A stretch of 46,211 nucleotides of DNA. It comes from an uncultured Verrucomicrobiales bacterium (GTDB taxonomy: Bacteria; Verrucomicrobiota; Verrucomicrobiia; Verrucomicrobiales; Akkermansiaceae). This document shows, one piece after another, positions 33,203 through 42,861 of this stretch; the stretch's first letter is position 1; every line of letters begins with the position of its first letter. Position numbers and translations under genes: made by a program. The stretch covers positions 1 to 46,211 of the forward strand of contig CAJQKQ010000032.1 in assembly GCA_905478925.1 (NCBI GenBank), given 5' to 3'. The notes beneath the pieces are model-generated. The model was given only the letters and a program-made list of their open reading frames with translations, searched no databases and was not told the DNA's origin.

Positions 33203-35355
33203 TTCAATCTCTTCTCTTTTAGATGTTTACGTTGTTCCGCCCCATTAAACTTGTAAAGCTGCATGCGATCAACTTGCAAACTCTGCTTCGAAACGTTGGA
33301 CTTAACTCGGATGAGTTTGAGTCCCGGCTGATCAAACGTGACAGTGCCGATTGAAACGTCTTTGAGGCCGCCACTGCCAGGCTCAATCTTGCCTACTTTT
33401 TTCATCGGATATCCGGTGTCAGCCTGAGCGGAGACGTCTACTACATCATCAATCAGCACGGTGCAGGATCCGCCCACCGAGAGCGTCGCACCCAGCGAGT
33501 AGGTTCCGGGCGTTTGAACATCCATTACAAAATCTATATAACTACCCTTCCCGGCATGAAGATCGGCACAGATCACCCTATCGCCCGATGCACCTGGAAG
33601 CGGTTGCGGGAAATGGCAATTGCCGCGGAGTTTATAGTCGGACGAAGTTTGGCGCGGCGTAGCCTCGGCCTCGATCCAGCCATCCGCCGGGATTTCCGGG
33701 TAGAGGAACGTCAAATGCTTCGCAAGACGCGCGATGACCGGCGCATATTCCGAGGCCGGTGCGAGATTGTTGAATTCGTGGGGATCGTCGGCATGTTTGT
33801 ATAGTTCGGTCTCGCCGGTAATCAGCCGGGTCATGCGGTAGTCGTTATCCAAAACCACGTCGTAGCGGATACCATCCACCTCGCTCGACATCACCACGGG
33901 CTTGTCCCAATCGGCATTCGGTTTCTTGAGCAAGGGAACGAGGCTGTTGCCATCGATTTTTTGAGCGGGTGACGAGATCTTCAGTAAGTCGACCAAAGTC
34001 GGGTAGAGATCCTGAAGCGACACCGCCTTATCGCATACTTCGCCGGTTGGGATTCCGGGACCCGCAATGATCAAGTTGCTGTGGGCGGAATCGTACCATG
34101 GTTTCATTTTGGACCAGGCTTCTTTTTCGCCCAGATGGTAGCCGTGATCACTCCATAGAACGATGTAGCCGTTCTTTGAGTGCTCGCTGGCCTCCCACGC
34201 ATCGAGAATCCGCCCCACCTGCTCGTCGGCAAACGTGACGCACGCCAGATAGGCTCGCACAAACTGCTTGTCATAGCCCTTCTCCGCCAGCATGTCGTTG
34301 TAACCGGGACCAAACTTCGCCTCGAGGTGAGCCAGGAGTTTGAACCGCTCCGGCAGGTCATCGAGATCATCAGCGCGGCGCTCCGGAAACTGGATCTCAT
34401 CGAGCGGGTAGAGATCGAAATACTCCTGCGGCACCACCCAGGGCACGTGTGGGCGATAGATTCCCAGCGAAAGAAACAGCGGGGCGTTGACGGTGTTGAG
34501 CTTCTCAATGCCGTGGCTGACCGCGATGTAGTCCGGCATCTGTTCGGTCGGCACAGCGGCGACGCCCCAGCGGCCTGACGGATTCAAATTGATCCCGCGT
34601 CCCTGAACTTGCTTGAGTCGCCCGCCCTTCTTGCTGATGTATTCGTCGAACTCACTGCGATCTCCGTTGTGAAAGTTCTTGGCAATGCCGACGCTCTTCC
34701 AGCCCTGGGCGGAAAGGTGTTTCGGTAGGGTCACCGCATCGGGAGCGTAGAAACGCCAAGGGTGGATTGCGTTGTCGTTGACGATGTTGCCAGAGCGTGC
34801 CGGGTGAATCCCGGTGAAGATGGCGCTGCGTGAAGGAAAGCACGTCGGTGAGGAACAGATCGCATTGGAAAAGACGACTCCGCGCTCAGCGAGTCGCTTG
34901 ATATTCGGCGTGATCGCCTGCGAGTGGCCCTGAAGCACCTCGTTCCAATCGTTCCAGTCGTCGATGTTCAGAAACAGCACGCTGGGGCGCTCTGTATCGC
35001 TGGAACGCTTTGGCAGTGCGGTCAGCCCCAGTTCCTTTCGAGTCTGAGCCTGCCAATCTCGGTGTTTCTTCTTATACTCCTGAATGGCCTGGTATTCATC
35101 GGCGTCGATCTTTCCGTCGCTGTTCTTGTCGATGAAGGGGAAGACCCAGGCCACGGTGGGTTTGTCGCGGTTCCATTCTTCCTGGGAACTCCACGTCGCC
35201 TTTCGAGATACGCCAGCTTTTTTTGTGCCAGGGCCCTTGGGCTCCTCAGCCCGGACCAGGGGAAGGCACCCGCCAGCTGCCAAACAAAGCACGAAGAGCC
35301 TGAGGGCTTCGGGCAGAGGAATGGGGGCAAAGGAATTGGTTCTTTTGTTATTCAT
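33199..35355 (-). CDS. EF-hand-containing iduronate-2-sulfatase-like sulfatase
   Basis: About 718 residues from the start at 35355 (MNNKRTNSF). A signal or lipoprotein peptide (LRLFVLCLAAGGC) is followed by a module with TWSSQEEWNRDKPTVAW and an EF-hand (DKNSDGKIDADEY, about 76-88). Next is an IDS-type sulfatase core (VLFLNIDDWNDW, formylglycine motif C-F-P-S-R near 172, WSDHGYHLGEKEAWSK). The last 140 residues look like a beta-sandwich carbohydrate-binding domain. It is transcribed ahead of the other sulfatase with a 4-bp overlap. The EF-hand module is nearly repeated in the EF-hand protein upstream (36065-37926). Two in-frame ATGs upstream (35379, 35391) overlap the HAD gene and are less likely. 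Confidence 0.88.
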   Translation of the reverse strand: MNNKRTNSFAPIPLPEALRLFVLCLAAGGCLPLVRAEEPKGPGTKKAGVSRKATWSSQEEWNRDKPTVAWVFPFIDKNSDGKIDADEYQAIQEYKKKHRDWQAQTRKELGLTALPKRSSDTERPSVLFLNIDDWNDWNEVLQGHSQAITPNIKRLAERGVVFSNAICSSPTCFPSRSAIFTGIHPARSGNIVNDNAIHPWRFYAPDAVTLPKHLSAQGWKSVGIAKNFHNGDRSEFDEYISKKGGRLKQVQGRGINLNPSGRWGVAAVPTEQMPDYIAVSHGIEKLNTVNAPLFLSLGIYRPHVPWVVPQEYFDLYPLDEIQFPERRADDLDDLPERFKLLAHLEAKFGPGYNDMLAEKGYDKQFVRAYLACVTFADEQVGRILDAWEASEHSKNGYIVLWSDHGYHLGEKEAWSKMKPWYDSAHSNLIIAGPGIPTGEVCDKAVSLQDLYPTLVDLLKISSPAQKIDGNSLVPLLKKPNADWDKPVVMSSEVDGIRYDVVLDNDYRMTRLITGETELYKHADDPHEFNNLAPASEYAPVIARLAKHLTFLYPEIPADGWIEAEATPRQTSSDYKLRGNCHFPQPLPGASGDRVICADLHAGKGSYIDFVMDVQTPGTYSLGATLSVGGSCTVLIDDVVDVSAQADTGYPMKKVGKIEPGSGGLKDVSIGTVTFDQPGLKLIRVKSNVSKQSLQVDRMQLYKFNGAEQRKHLKEKRLK

Positions 35356-35371
35356 TCGTTTATTCCTCTGC

Positions 35372-36040
35372 CTATTCATCGATCTTCTCAAAGAGTTCGC
35401 TCAAGCTTTCAATGGTCAGGGTAGGCTCAATACCCCACGGATCAAAGATGGCCTTTTCAGATCGTCGCAGCCAGGCCGTCAGCATGCCGACATTCGCCGC
35501 ACCAATGACGTCAAACGGGTTGCTTGAGATGAGCCAGGCTTCACTGGGTTCCGCCTCGGCTTGCTGCAGGAAATGGTGATAGACGTCAGGGCTGGGCTTG
35601 AAGGTTTTGAGATCATCGACGCTGATGACCGAATCGAAGAAGTCCCGGATTCCTGCATTGACCAGTACCGTGTCGACTGCGCTTGCCGTGCCGTTGGAAA
35701 AGGCAAAGAGACGATGGCCTTTTCCATGCAACATCGTTAGCCCGTCTTCCACATCGTCGAAGGCAGGGAGGGTTTTATAGGCTTCAAGAAGCTGGTTCTT
35801 TTGCTCCGGGGAAAAACTCAGTTCGTAGTGAGCGCAGGTGTAATCCAGGGCCTGCCGGGTGCAGACCGCGAAGGTCTCATAGAGTCGCATCAGGCCCCGG
35901 CGAAAGGTGTATTCCAGCTGCTTCTCACGCCAGGTCTGAGCGAACACGTCGGCACGATCTCCAGCGAGCGCCCGAAGTTCAGATACGACTCCCTGTGTAT
36001 CAATCAGGGTTCCGTAGACATCAAAAGCAATCGTTACCAT
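35372..36040 (-). CDS. haloacid dehalogenase type II-like HAD hydrolase
   Basis: 222 residues. HAD motif I AFDVYGTLID (nucleophile Asp), motif II FSNGTAS, the lysine motif FKPSPDVY, and motif III/IV ISSNPFDVIGAANVGM. The cap insertion after motif I is of the L-2-haloacid dehalogenase type. Why it lies between an EF-hand protein and sulfatases in one operon is unclear; it may act on a released sugar phosphate or halo-acid. Intact and normal in length. Confidence 0.88.
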   Translation of the reverse strand: MVTIAFDVYGTLIDTQGVVSELRALAGDRADVFAQTWREKQLEYTFRRGLMRLYETFAVCTRQALDYTCAHYELSFSPEQKNQLLEAYKTLPAFDDVEDGLTMLHGKGHRLFAFSNGTASAVDTVLVNAGIRDFFDSVISVDDLKTFKPSPDVYHHFLQQAEAEPSEAWLISSNPFDVIGAANVGMLTAWLRRSEKAIFDPWGIEPTLTIESLSELFEKIDE

Positions 36041-36064
36041 CAGCGTCAGACAAGCGGGTGAGTG

Positions 36065-37926
36065 CTACCGGTCCTCCTGCTCAGGCAATTCCAGTTCCTG
36101 GCGAGCCCGATCCATCCAATCTTTGTGCTCCTTCTTGTAGTCCTGAATGGCCTGGTATTCATCGGCGTCGATCGTTCCGTCGCGGTTCTTGTCGATGAAG
36201 GGGAAGATCCACTTCACTGTCGGCTTGTCGGTGTTCCATTCGCCCTGAGAATCCCACGACGTCTTTCGAGATGGGGCAGTTTTTGGTGCAGTCTTTTTTT
36301 GGGCCTCAGCCGCCAATCTTTTGAAGACCGCCATTCCGCTTTCGCCTTGCTCGTTGGTTTTGGGATAGGACCCGTCAGTGTAGGACTTAATCTGCACGTC
36401 GAACACTTCGTATTCCGCTGCGCTGATCTTGCCGTCGTGATCCCAGTCGATAAACGGGAAGAGTGCTGTGAAATCTGGTCTGTCTTTTTCCCACGCCTGA
36501 CGGGAAGACCATTCTTTTTGTGAAGCCGAGCCGTATTTTTTCGGGTACTTGCGCGACTGCGACCTGAACATCTGGTCCGCCAATTCTTCTTTCCAGCTCA
36601 AGCCGTCATCGCCATCGCGATTGGCTCGTTTCCAATCTGGATGCGGAAACTCACGGTACTGCCAGAGCTTGTCGTGATTCTTATCGAGAGCGGCCCACAT
36701 CTCCCGTGACTTGGCCAGCTTCTCTTCGCTGAAGGCGGCCTCCATTTGCACAATGTGCGGGTCCGAGTTGGGCTTCGTCTTCGTGACGCCTTTTGATTTC
36801 TTCCCCGAGCCCTTCTTCGACCGAAGGTCTTCGCGGGTTTGTCCTTTCTGGTTGGTTTTCGGGAAGGAGGGATCGTTGTAAGTGTCCAACTGATCCTCAA
36901 AGGCCGTGTATTCCGCCAGGTGATCTTTCCATCGCGATCCCAATCGACAAAGTGGAAGATCTGTTCGAAACCGGGGTGAGCGACGCCCCAGGCATAAATC
37001 GACGGCCATTGCTTTTGCGAGTCGTTGCCATGCTTCGCTAAAAAGTCTCCCTCCTGAGCCAACTTCTTGAGAACGCGATCCGATACCTCCTCAGCCCAGT
37101 CGACCACGTCATCGTCATTTCGATTGGCTCGCTTCCAGTCCGGATGTGGGAATTCCGAATACTGCAATTTGCCGTCTTTGTTCTTGTCTGTTTTCCACCA
37201 CTCTATTCGGGCTGTGTCCATACTCGCGGTGTCCAGGGTGGCCTCGAGTTTTTCTATACCTATCAATCTGCGGGCGGCTTCTGCCTGACGCCCTTCTTCG
37301 GTCAACAGGTGCTCGAAGTCAGAGAGAAATTCGCGCCTCACCATGAACATCAATCCGTAGTTTCCGCCTGCATTGACAAGCGTGCCACGTGCAGTACGGC
37401 CATCACCAGCCATGACGGCCGTAAAAGTAGCCCACGTTGGACCATCCACTCTCTGCCGCTCAATTACGACCATGTTGTGTCGTGCCTTCTTGAACTGGCC
37501 GACGAAATCGCTCACCGTCGCCGATCTTGTGCCAATGGGGCGAATGGTCGCGGGGGGATCGAAAGGGTGTTTGAGCTGTCCACCCTCCCCAACGAGTTCA
37601 TCCCCGTCTTGTTTGAGTCTTATTTCCATGATTCCTCGACCCAACTGACCATTCAGCCTCATCGTCGTGAAGCAGATCCATGTTCCGGAAAAATGGCCTG
37701 CCAACTCGTTATCAGTCATCTTTGCCGGAACCGTCTGGAGCGTCTGAATACGGTTCTCCAGGTTCATGACCTTCATGATCGCCATTTCGGTTTCGGGGGA
37801 GAGGGGCTGCTCAGAATCGGTTGAGTCGGGCGCTATTTCCTGAGACTCCTGGGCGATCGCGGCAAAGGCAAACGCTCCGGCCAAAAGGCAGGTAATGATT
37901 GTGAGTTTTTGATAGTTTGATTTCAT
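36065..37926 (-). pseudogene. secreted multi-EF-hand protein broken by a frameshift
   Basis: Two overlapping frames make one protein. From 37926: a signal peptide (LAGAFAFAAIAQE), a lipocalin-like beta domain (about 75-200), then EF-hand segments DKNKDGKLQYSEFPHPDWKRAN and DWDRDGKIT. Near 36917-36922 one base is missing: the expected continuation (LAEYTAFEDQLDTYNDPSFP) is in the other frame. That frame holds DKNHDKLWQYREFPHPDWK, DWDHDGKISAAEYEVF and DKNRDGTIDADEYQAIQ and ends at 36065. The frames end in a module almost equal to the N-terminal module of the EF-hand sulfatase. A sequencing indel or real decay are both possible. Confidence 0.8.
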
Positions 37927-37952
37927 GCGTTGATCTCTTCTCTTTTAATTGT

Positions 37953-39497
37953 TTACTTAGCAAATTGCTGGACTTCATCCGGACCGGGGTTGGCGTAGAC
38001 CGGGTCCTTGGCGCGGATGTAGATTTCGCCTCCATCAAGCACTTTGACCTCCAGCGGAACAATGGTGGTACCGCGTTGATTGATGGTCTGTGCCGTTGCG
38101 CTCAGGTCACGTGTCTCAATGCCCTTGCGCCCAACCGGCGGAATGTTTCCGTTGTAGAAGGCAGTGCACCACCAGCGGCCCTGCTTGTCCTGAAACGGCG
38201 TGCCATGCCCAAGGAAGCGCCCGATAAACTTACGTTCGCCGTAGGGACCTGTGATTTTATCGGCGGTGCAATAATAGAGATTGTAGGATCCCTTGCGGCC
38301 AGTATCCGTGGACCAGGCGGTACCTATATGTACATATTTATCGCCGATCTTCCGCATGGTGGCGCCTTCATGGCCGATCACGGAAATCTCTTTCCCATCG
38401 GGCGCAATCCGACTTCCCGATGGATCGATCTGTACCGGGTCTGCTGTCAATTCACTGAAATCATTACTTAACGGAGCCACCTCTGTGTTGCCGTAAAGCA
38501 GATACCAGACACCATCGAAGTCCTCGAACAGCGAAGGATCGTGCCGGTGCCCGATTTTAGCCCCCATTGGATGAGTCCATGGGCCCTTCAGATCAGCACC
38601 TTCGGTCAGCGCAAGGTTTGCGCCGCGTACAGGAGAAGGACTCGTGTGCGTCAGCGCCCAGCGATCGCCCAACCAATGCACCTCCGGCGCCCAGAGGAAC
38701 CATAGTTTTTCCGGAACTTCTTCAAAACGCTTATGCCGTTTTTCGAACCAGATACCTTCTTTCAGTGTGAAGGGTGTACCTAATGGCTCCCAGTCAATCA
38801 AATCCTTACTGCGCCATACCTTCGCCTTCCAACCGACGATGGATTCATTGCCCAAACCGGTATTATAGGGATCGGATTGCTCACGCGGTTCGCCAGGATT
38901 CGGTGTAGTGCCAGTCAAATAGTAGTAGTCGTCCGGACCGGGAATAATATAAGGATCACGTATCCAGCCTTGTTTGATGAAGAGCGCTTTATCATGCGAA
39001 GCCAGACCCGCTTCAATTTCACTGCGCGGCATCACTTTCGCCACAGCCGGAGGCGTTCCGCCCGCATCGATGCGCGTGGAAAGAATCGTTCCGTTGTAAG
39101 GACTGGGAACTTCGTAGGACCCGGCATTACTGCGGGCATCATAACCGACCGACAAACCGAGTTTCGGCTGGGCACGCAACAGTCCCGGAGATGTTGCGGA
39201 CACCTTAGGCTCTCCATTCACAGAAAGACTCATTTCATTTTCGCCCAGAACCGCGACAATGCGCATCTTCCCTTTCACCGGCACCGGCCAGGCGACCCGG
39301 AAAATTTCTTTTTTCTGAGTTACTTCAAAAACCGGAATCCCCTGTTCCACATGCAGCGAGTAGCCGGTTACATTGCCGCCGTGTGCCAGCAGCACACCAT
39401 CCGCAACCGCATTCTTTTGGGTCGCTTCCACGACAATCTGCAGAGAACCCCCAGCGATATCAGGAGCCGCATGAACCTCTTTATAGATCGGGTTCAT
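37953..39497 (-). CDS. GH43-like glycosidase with N-terminal beta domain, cut at repeat R2
   Basis: 514 residues from the first ATG. Residues 1-140 are a LamG-like beta-sandwich (DGVLLAHGGNVTGYSLHVE) of the type found at the end of some sulfatases. About 150-514 form a five-bladed propeller like GH43, with candidate acids in GWIRDPYIIPG, GHRHDPSLFEDF and VIGHEGATMRK. There is no signal peptide. The frame stays open upstream of the ATG through SSTVK and into the left edge of R2 before meeting a stop, so the real N-terminus has been lost at the repeat. It probably cleaved a polysaccharide side chain; it would no longer be secreted. Confidence 0.75.
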   Translation of the reverse strand: MNPIYKEVHAAPDIAGGSLQIVVEATQKNAVADGVLLAHGGNVTGYSLHVEQGIPVFEVTQKKEIFRVAWPVPVKGKMRIVAVLGENEMSLSVNGEPKVSATSPGLLRAQPKLGLSVGYDARSNAGSYEVPSPYNGTILSTRIDAGGTPPAVAKVMPRSEIEAGLASHDKALFIKQGWIRDPYIIPGPDDYYYLTGTTPNPGEPREQSDPYNTGLGNESIVGWKAKVWRSKDLIDWEPLGTPFTLKEGIWFEKRHKRFEEVPEKLWFLWAPEVHWLGDRWALTHTSPSPVRGANLALTEGADLKGPWTHPMGAKIGHRHDPSLFEDFDGVWYLLYGNTEVAPLSNDFSELTADPVQIDPSGSRIAPDGKEISVIGHEGATMRKIGDKYVHIGTAWSTDTGRKGSYNLYYCTADKITGPYGERKFIGRFLGHGTPFQDKQGRWWCTAFYNGNIPPVGRKGIETRDLSATAQTINQRGTTIVPLEVKVLDGGEIYIRAKDPVYANPGPDEVQQFAK

Positions 39498-39533
39498 TTT
39501 AACGGTAGAGGACGTATTCGTCGGAATAATGAA

Positions 39534-39609
39534 TGCTAGGAATTTGCTTTTTCACCTAGAACGTGAAATACCCTGAAGGGGCGATCCGAGCAAGGGGAAA
39601 AGGGGGTTG
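39534..39609 (+). repeat. 76-bp repeat, copy 2 (R2)
   Basis: Same as R1 apart from two substitutions (GATCCGAG for GAACCGAG, AAGGGGAAAAG for AAGAGGAAAAG). Left flank: 5'-truncated GH43-like gene. Right flank: the middle of a cytochrome c gene in the opposite direction. Confidence 0.95.
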
Positions 39610-39923
39610 ACGCCACCATCGAGGGCGACAACGAGGAAGGCGCCTTCTCCTTCCGCAATCTCTGCATGGAGTGCCACCGCTACAACGCGCACGGCGAACT
39701 GGCCTTCAAGAGCGCCCCGCTCGCGGCCCTGCCCGATTGGTACCTCGCCGCCCAGTTCCAGAAATTCCTCAACGACATCCGCGGCACCCACCCGGACGAT
39801 GAGGCCGGTGCCAAGATGCACGAAATGGCACGGCGCCCACGCGACGAGGAGGAACTCCGCAACATCCTCCACCACATCGGCACCCTCGCCAGGGAGTATC
39901 CGATCGAGAAGAAGAGCCGGTAG
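39609..39923 (+). pseudogene. 5'-truncated cytochrome c gene fragment
   Basis: The frame opens inside the last bases of R2 and reads DATIEGDNEEGAFSFRNLCMECHRYNAHGEL. CMECH is a haem-binding CxxCH; LPDWYLAAQFQKFLNDIRGTHPDD is the matching class I cytochrome pattern. About 104 residues remain, including the C-terminus. No start codon or signal peptide is left because the repeat edge falls inside the gene. It is probably not expressed as a functional protein. Confidence 0.75.
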
Positions 39924-39980
39924 GACTCAAGACGCGGCGCAAGCACCGGTGGGCAGCGCCAGGACCACAGCCGTGCGCTT

Positions 39981-40175
39981 TCAATTCTGCATCACTCCGA
40001 CGCGCAGGAAGAGGCGGTCCAGTGCCTCGCTAGCGGTGGCAGTGGCGGTGGTGGTGGTGGTGGTGCCGACAGTGGTGGCGGCGATGGTTACGGTGGGTCC
40101 GTCCGCCGGGCCCTCCACGCCGTCGCCGGCATACCAAGCGGCGAGGTCGGGCGACCATTCATAGAAGCCCGTCAA
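39981..40175 (-). pseudogene. fragment: C-terminal domain of a LamG-type secreted protein
   Basis: 64 residues GFYEWSPDLAAWYAGDG through a Thr-rich run to LFLRVGVMQN. It is clearly paralogous to the end of the large protein ending at 40468 (GFYEWSPDLSNWFG ... MFLRVGVTSD). The upstream part is missing: the frame starts one base from the edge of the R3 repeat. The Thr run comes from a GGT/GTG tract near 40040-40080. Confidence 0.7.
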
Positions 40176-40176
40176 C

Positions 40177-40254
40177 TGCTAGGAGTTTGCTTTTTGCGGG
40201 GTGTCCCTGAGGACGTTGTTGTGGAGATTGGAGAGGGGGAGAAAGGGGGGTGGT
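40177..40254 (+). repeat. divergent copy of the repeat (R3)
   Basis: It keeps the left edge (TGCTAGGAGTTTGCTTTTT) and the right edge (GAGAAAGGGGGGTG) at the same spacing, but the centre differs. The central hairpin is retained with different bases: GTCC-CTGA-GGAC in place of ACCC-TGAA-GGGG. Left flank: LamG tail fragment. Right flank: small TPR-like gene, whose 3' end reads through the repeat. Confidence 0.6.
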
Positions 40255-40460
40255 CCGACGGCCCGCAGATCCTCCAAGGCCTTCCCGTGGTCCCCGTGCT
40301 CGTGGAACAGACCCGTCCGCTGAAGGAGCAGCGACGGGTTCTCCGGCGACTCCTTGAGTTGGTTGTCAACCGCCGCCAGCCGTTCATGCACGGCGCCACG
40401 AGCGAGCACGCCTTCAGAGCATAGGAAGGCCGCGAGCACAACGGAGAGAGAGCGAGTCAT
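40179..40460 (-). CDS. small secreted TPR-like protein, 3' end inside repeat R3
   Basis: 93 residues: signal peptide MTRSLSVVLAAFLCSEGVLA, then one helical pair (VHERLAAVDNQLKESPENPSLLLQRTGLFHEHGDHGKALEDLRAV) with the spacing of a single TPR. From PPPFLPL on the frame lies in R3, so the natural C-terminus has been lost at the same edge as in the truncated sulfatase. Full-length relatives would carry several repeats. It is separated by 7 bp from the large phosphatase gene, same strand. Confidence 0.55.
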   Translation of the reverse strand: MTRSLSVVLAAFLCSEGVLARGAVHERLAAVDNQLKESPENPSLLLQRTGLFHEHGDHGKALEDLRAVGPPPFLPLSNLHNNVLRDTPQKANS

Positions 40461-40467
40461 GGCGGTT

Positions 40468-42861
40468 TCAGTCGGAGGTCACGCCGACACGCAGGAACAT
40501 GCGGGATAGTGCCTCGCTGGCCGTGGCGGTGACCGTGGTCGTCGCGCCGTTGGTCACCGGGGTCAGCGTCACGGTCGAGCCTGCGACGGGTCCGCTACCA
40601 CTGCCAAACCAATTGCTGAGGTCCGGCGACCACTCGTAGAAGCCGGTCACGTCGCTGGGCGGAGTCACATTCTGCGGGTGACTGAAGGTGGTGGTGCCGT
40701 CGCTGGCGAGGTCGGCGAGACCGGGATTGAACTGTCCGGGATGGGTGCCGAACCAGGCTTCGAGACCGTTGGTGAGGCGGTCTCCGTCCGGGTCGTCACC
40801 AAAATCCTTGTCGGAAGGATCGAGGCCGAAGCCATCGATCCAGTCGTTGTAAGTGGGGGCGGGCTCGGGGAGTGCGCTGCCAGGATTGTCGAATAGGAAC
40901 GTAACATCGTCCGCCGAGAGGGCCGCGTCGTAGAGTTGCACGTCGTCGATGGAACCACTGAATGCATAGGCGCTGCCCCCTTGGTAGGAGCCGATGCCAA
41001 ATATACTGGTATCGGTTTCGATTGTCCCTGTCGCAGCCCCTGTGCCCGCGACCACTCCGTTGACGTAGAGGGTGCTGCCGACGCCTTGCTCGTAGACGCC
41101 AACGACATGCACCCATCCGTCTCCGGTTGTGGCTGCATAGTTGCTCAGCGTGTCGGCAGACGCGAACGATGACGACCCATCCATGGTCCAGACGATCTTG
41201 TCGGCGTTGTTCATCTTGAGCGAATAGACATCGTTGGCGCTACCGGTGTTTTCAAAGCCCGCGATGCCCTGGTAATTATTCGTAACGCTGCTTACTGTCA
41301 TCCAGAGCGAGAGCGTCACGGTGCTGCCCCCGCCGTTCTTCACCGCAACCGAATCGGCAGCGTCCAGCTTGAAGCGGGGCAGATTGTAGGCCCCGCCGGA
41401 TTTCCCGGCGACCCAAGCGCCGGCAGCGGCGCCCTGATCGGCGTCAAAGCTGCTGGTAGAGGAATCGATCGCGGTGGTCCCGGATCCGCCATCAAATTTC
41501 CAGTGCCCTATCAGTCCGGCGATCGGTCCCGCTCCCGCAACGCCTGTCGTCACTTGGAGATTGCCCGTGAAGGGTCCAGGCCCCGAACTTCCGACTGCCG
41601 CGATGCGGTAGTAGTAAGTGGTCTCGGGTGCAGTGGTGTCGTCGGTAAACGCAGTGGCATCGGCCGCGATGGAAAACTCGTCGGGAGTGCCTCCAAACCC
41701 GGGATCGGTCGAGCGTCGGATCAGGAAACCGGTCTCATTCGCGTATCCATCGGTCCAGCTCAGGTCGACCTTGGTTCCTCCCGAGATGATGCCGGTCAGC
41801 CCGGTGAAATTTGAGGGTGCAGCAAGACCGCCGAGGCCGGTGACAAAGCTTGCCGTATTCGACCAGTCGGAATCGACCCCGTCGGTGGCGAAGAATCGGA
41901 AATGGTAGTTTGTGTCGCCGGCGAGCCCGCTGAGGACATGGCTGAGCACGTCATTTGTCACGGCTGCCCCGAAAGCATGCGACCCGCCACCCGAGGCGGC
42001 GGACCAAGTTCCGACCGTTGTTTCTCCCTGGTCGTCGAAGGCCCAGACGAGGGTCACCGAGGTGGCATCCCCGTCCCCCAACTGGCACTGGAGAGTGGCG
42101 CCGTCATCGGTCGCAGCCGAGCTGGAGGGGAGGCCCATGACCGGGCCGCTCGGAGGCGGAATGAAGCGGGTGCTCCAATCCAAGGCAATGGTGAATTCGC
42201 CGTTGGCGCTGGTGTCGAAGCGTGGGGTCGGGTTTTGGGGAACGCCGGGGGTGTAGGTCTTGACGCGGATCTCGTCGGCGTCTTCGTCGAGTTCGACCAG
42301 CCGGAAGAACCCGTCGCCGCCGTTTGGCAGGACCTTGTTGTAGTCGGTGACCATCTGCAGGACTTTGAGGCCGGCAGTGTTGGTCTTCACCTGGTGGGTG
42401 GCCTGGCTGGTGTGTCCGCTGAACACCATGAAGACCTGCGAATTGTCCTTCACGAGCTTGTCGAAGATCTCCAGCTGGCTGTTGCGCCCGGGGCCGGATG
42501 TGTAGGGATTGTTGGGAGGACCAAAGGCGGTGCCCTCGAACACGTGGGTCGTGATGACGGTTGGCATGCCGGGATAGGTGTCGATGATTCCCTGAGCCCA
42601 AGCGATGGCGTCGAAGGCCGGCACGTCAGCTGGGTCCGGAGTCGAGCCGGGCGTATGGCCGGGCACGTCATACTCAAGGTTGAGCATGAGATACTCCCTC
42701 GCTCCGCCAGCGGCAGACGAGCGGATGATGTGCCAGGTGTTGAGGTCGTTGGTGCTGACTCCTTTGTATTCCGGCTGACCGGCGTAGCGATGGGTTCCAC
42801 TGGCACTGCCGAAGTAGGTCCGGTAGTTGTGAGCCCAGGCCCCGGCCGGATCAGCGCCCGC
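40468..42861 (-). pseudogene. C-terminal part of the secreted metallophosphoesterase/LamG protein after premature stop
   Basis: In the same frame as the gene ending at 42862-42864 (TAA). It starts AGADPAGAWAHNYRTYFGS and contains the second half of a calcineurin-like phosphoesterase (LMLNLEYDVP, VITTHVFEG, VFMVFSGHTSQATH). Two FN3-like domains (about 41.7-42.1 kb), a LamG domain (GLIGHWKFDGGSG to DDVQLYDAALS) and the FYEWSPDL-type ending follow. About 797 codons are open. Translation would need a restart, for example at ATG 42687. Its reading frame looks intact, so the stop is recent or a base error. Confidence 0.75.

Noticed and set aside
40040..40085. GGT/GTG trinucleotide tract as a phase-variation repeat
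   Set aside because: It is imperfect and lies in a gene fragment, and it encodes the Thr-rich run typical of this C-terminal domain.
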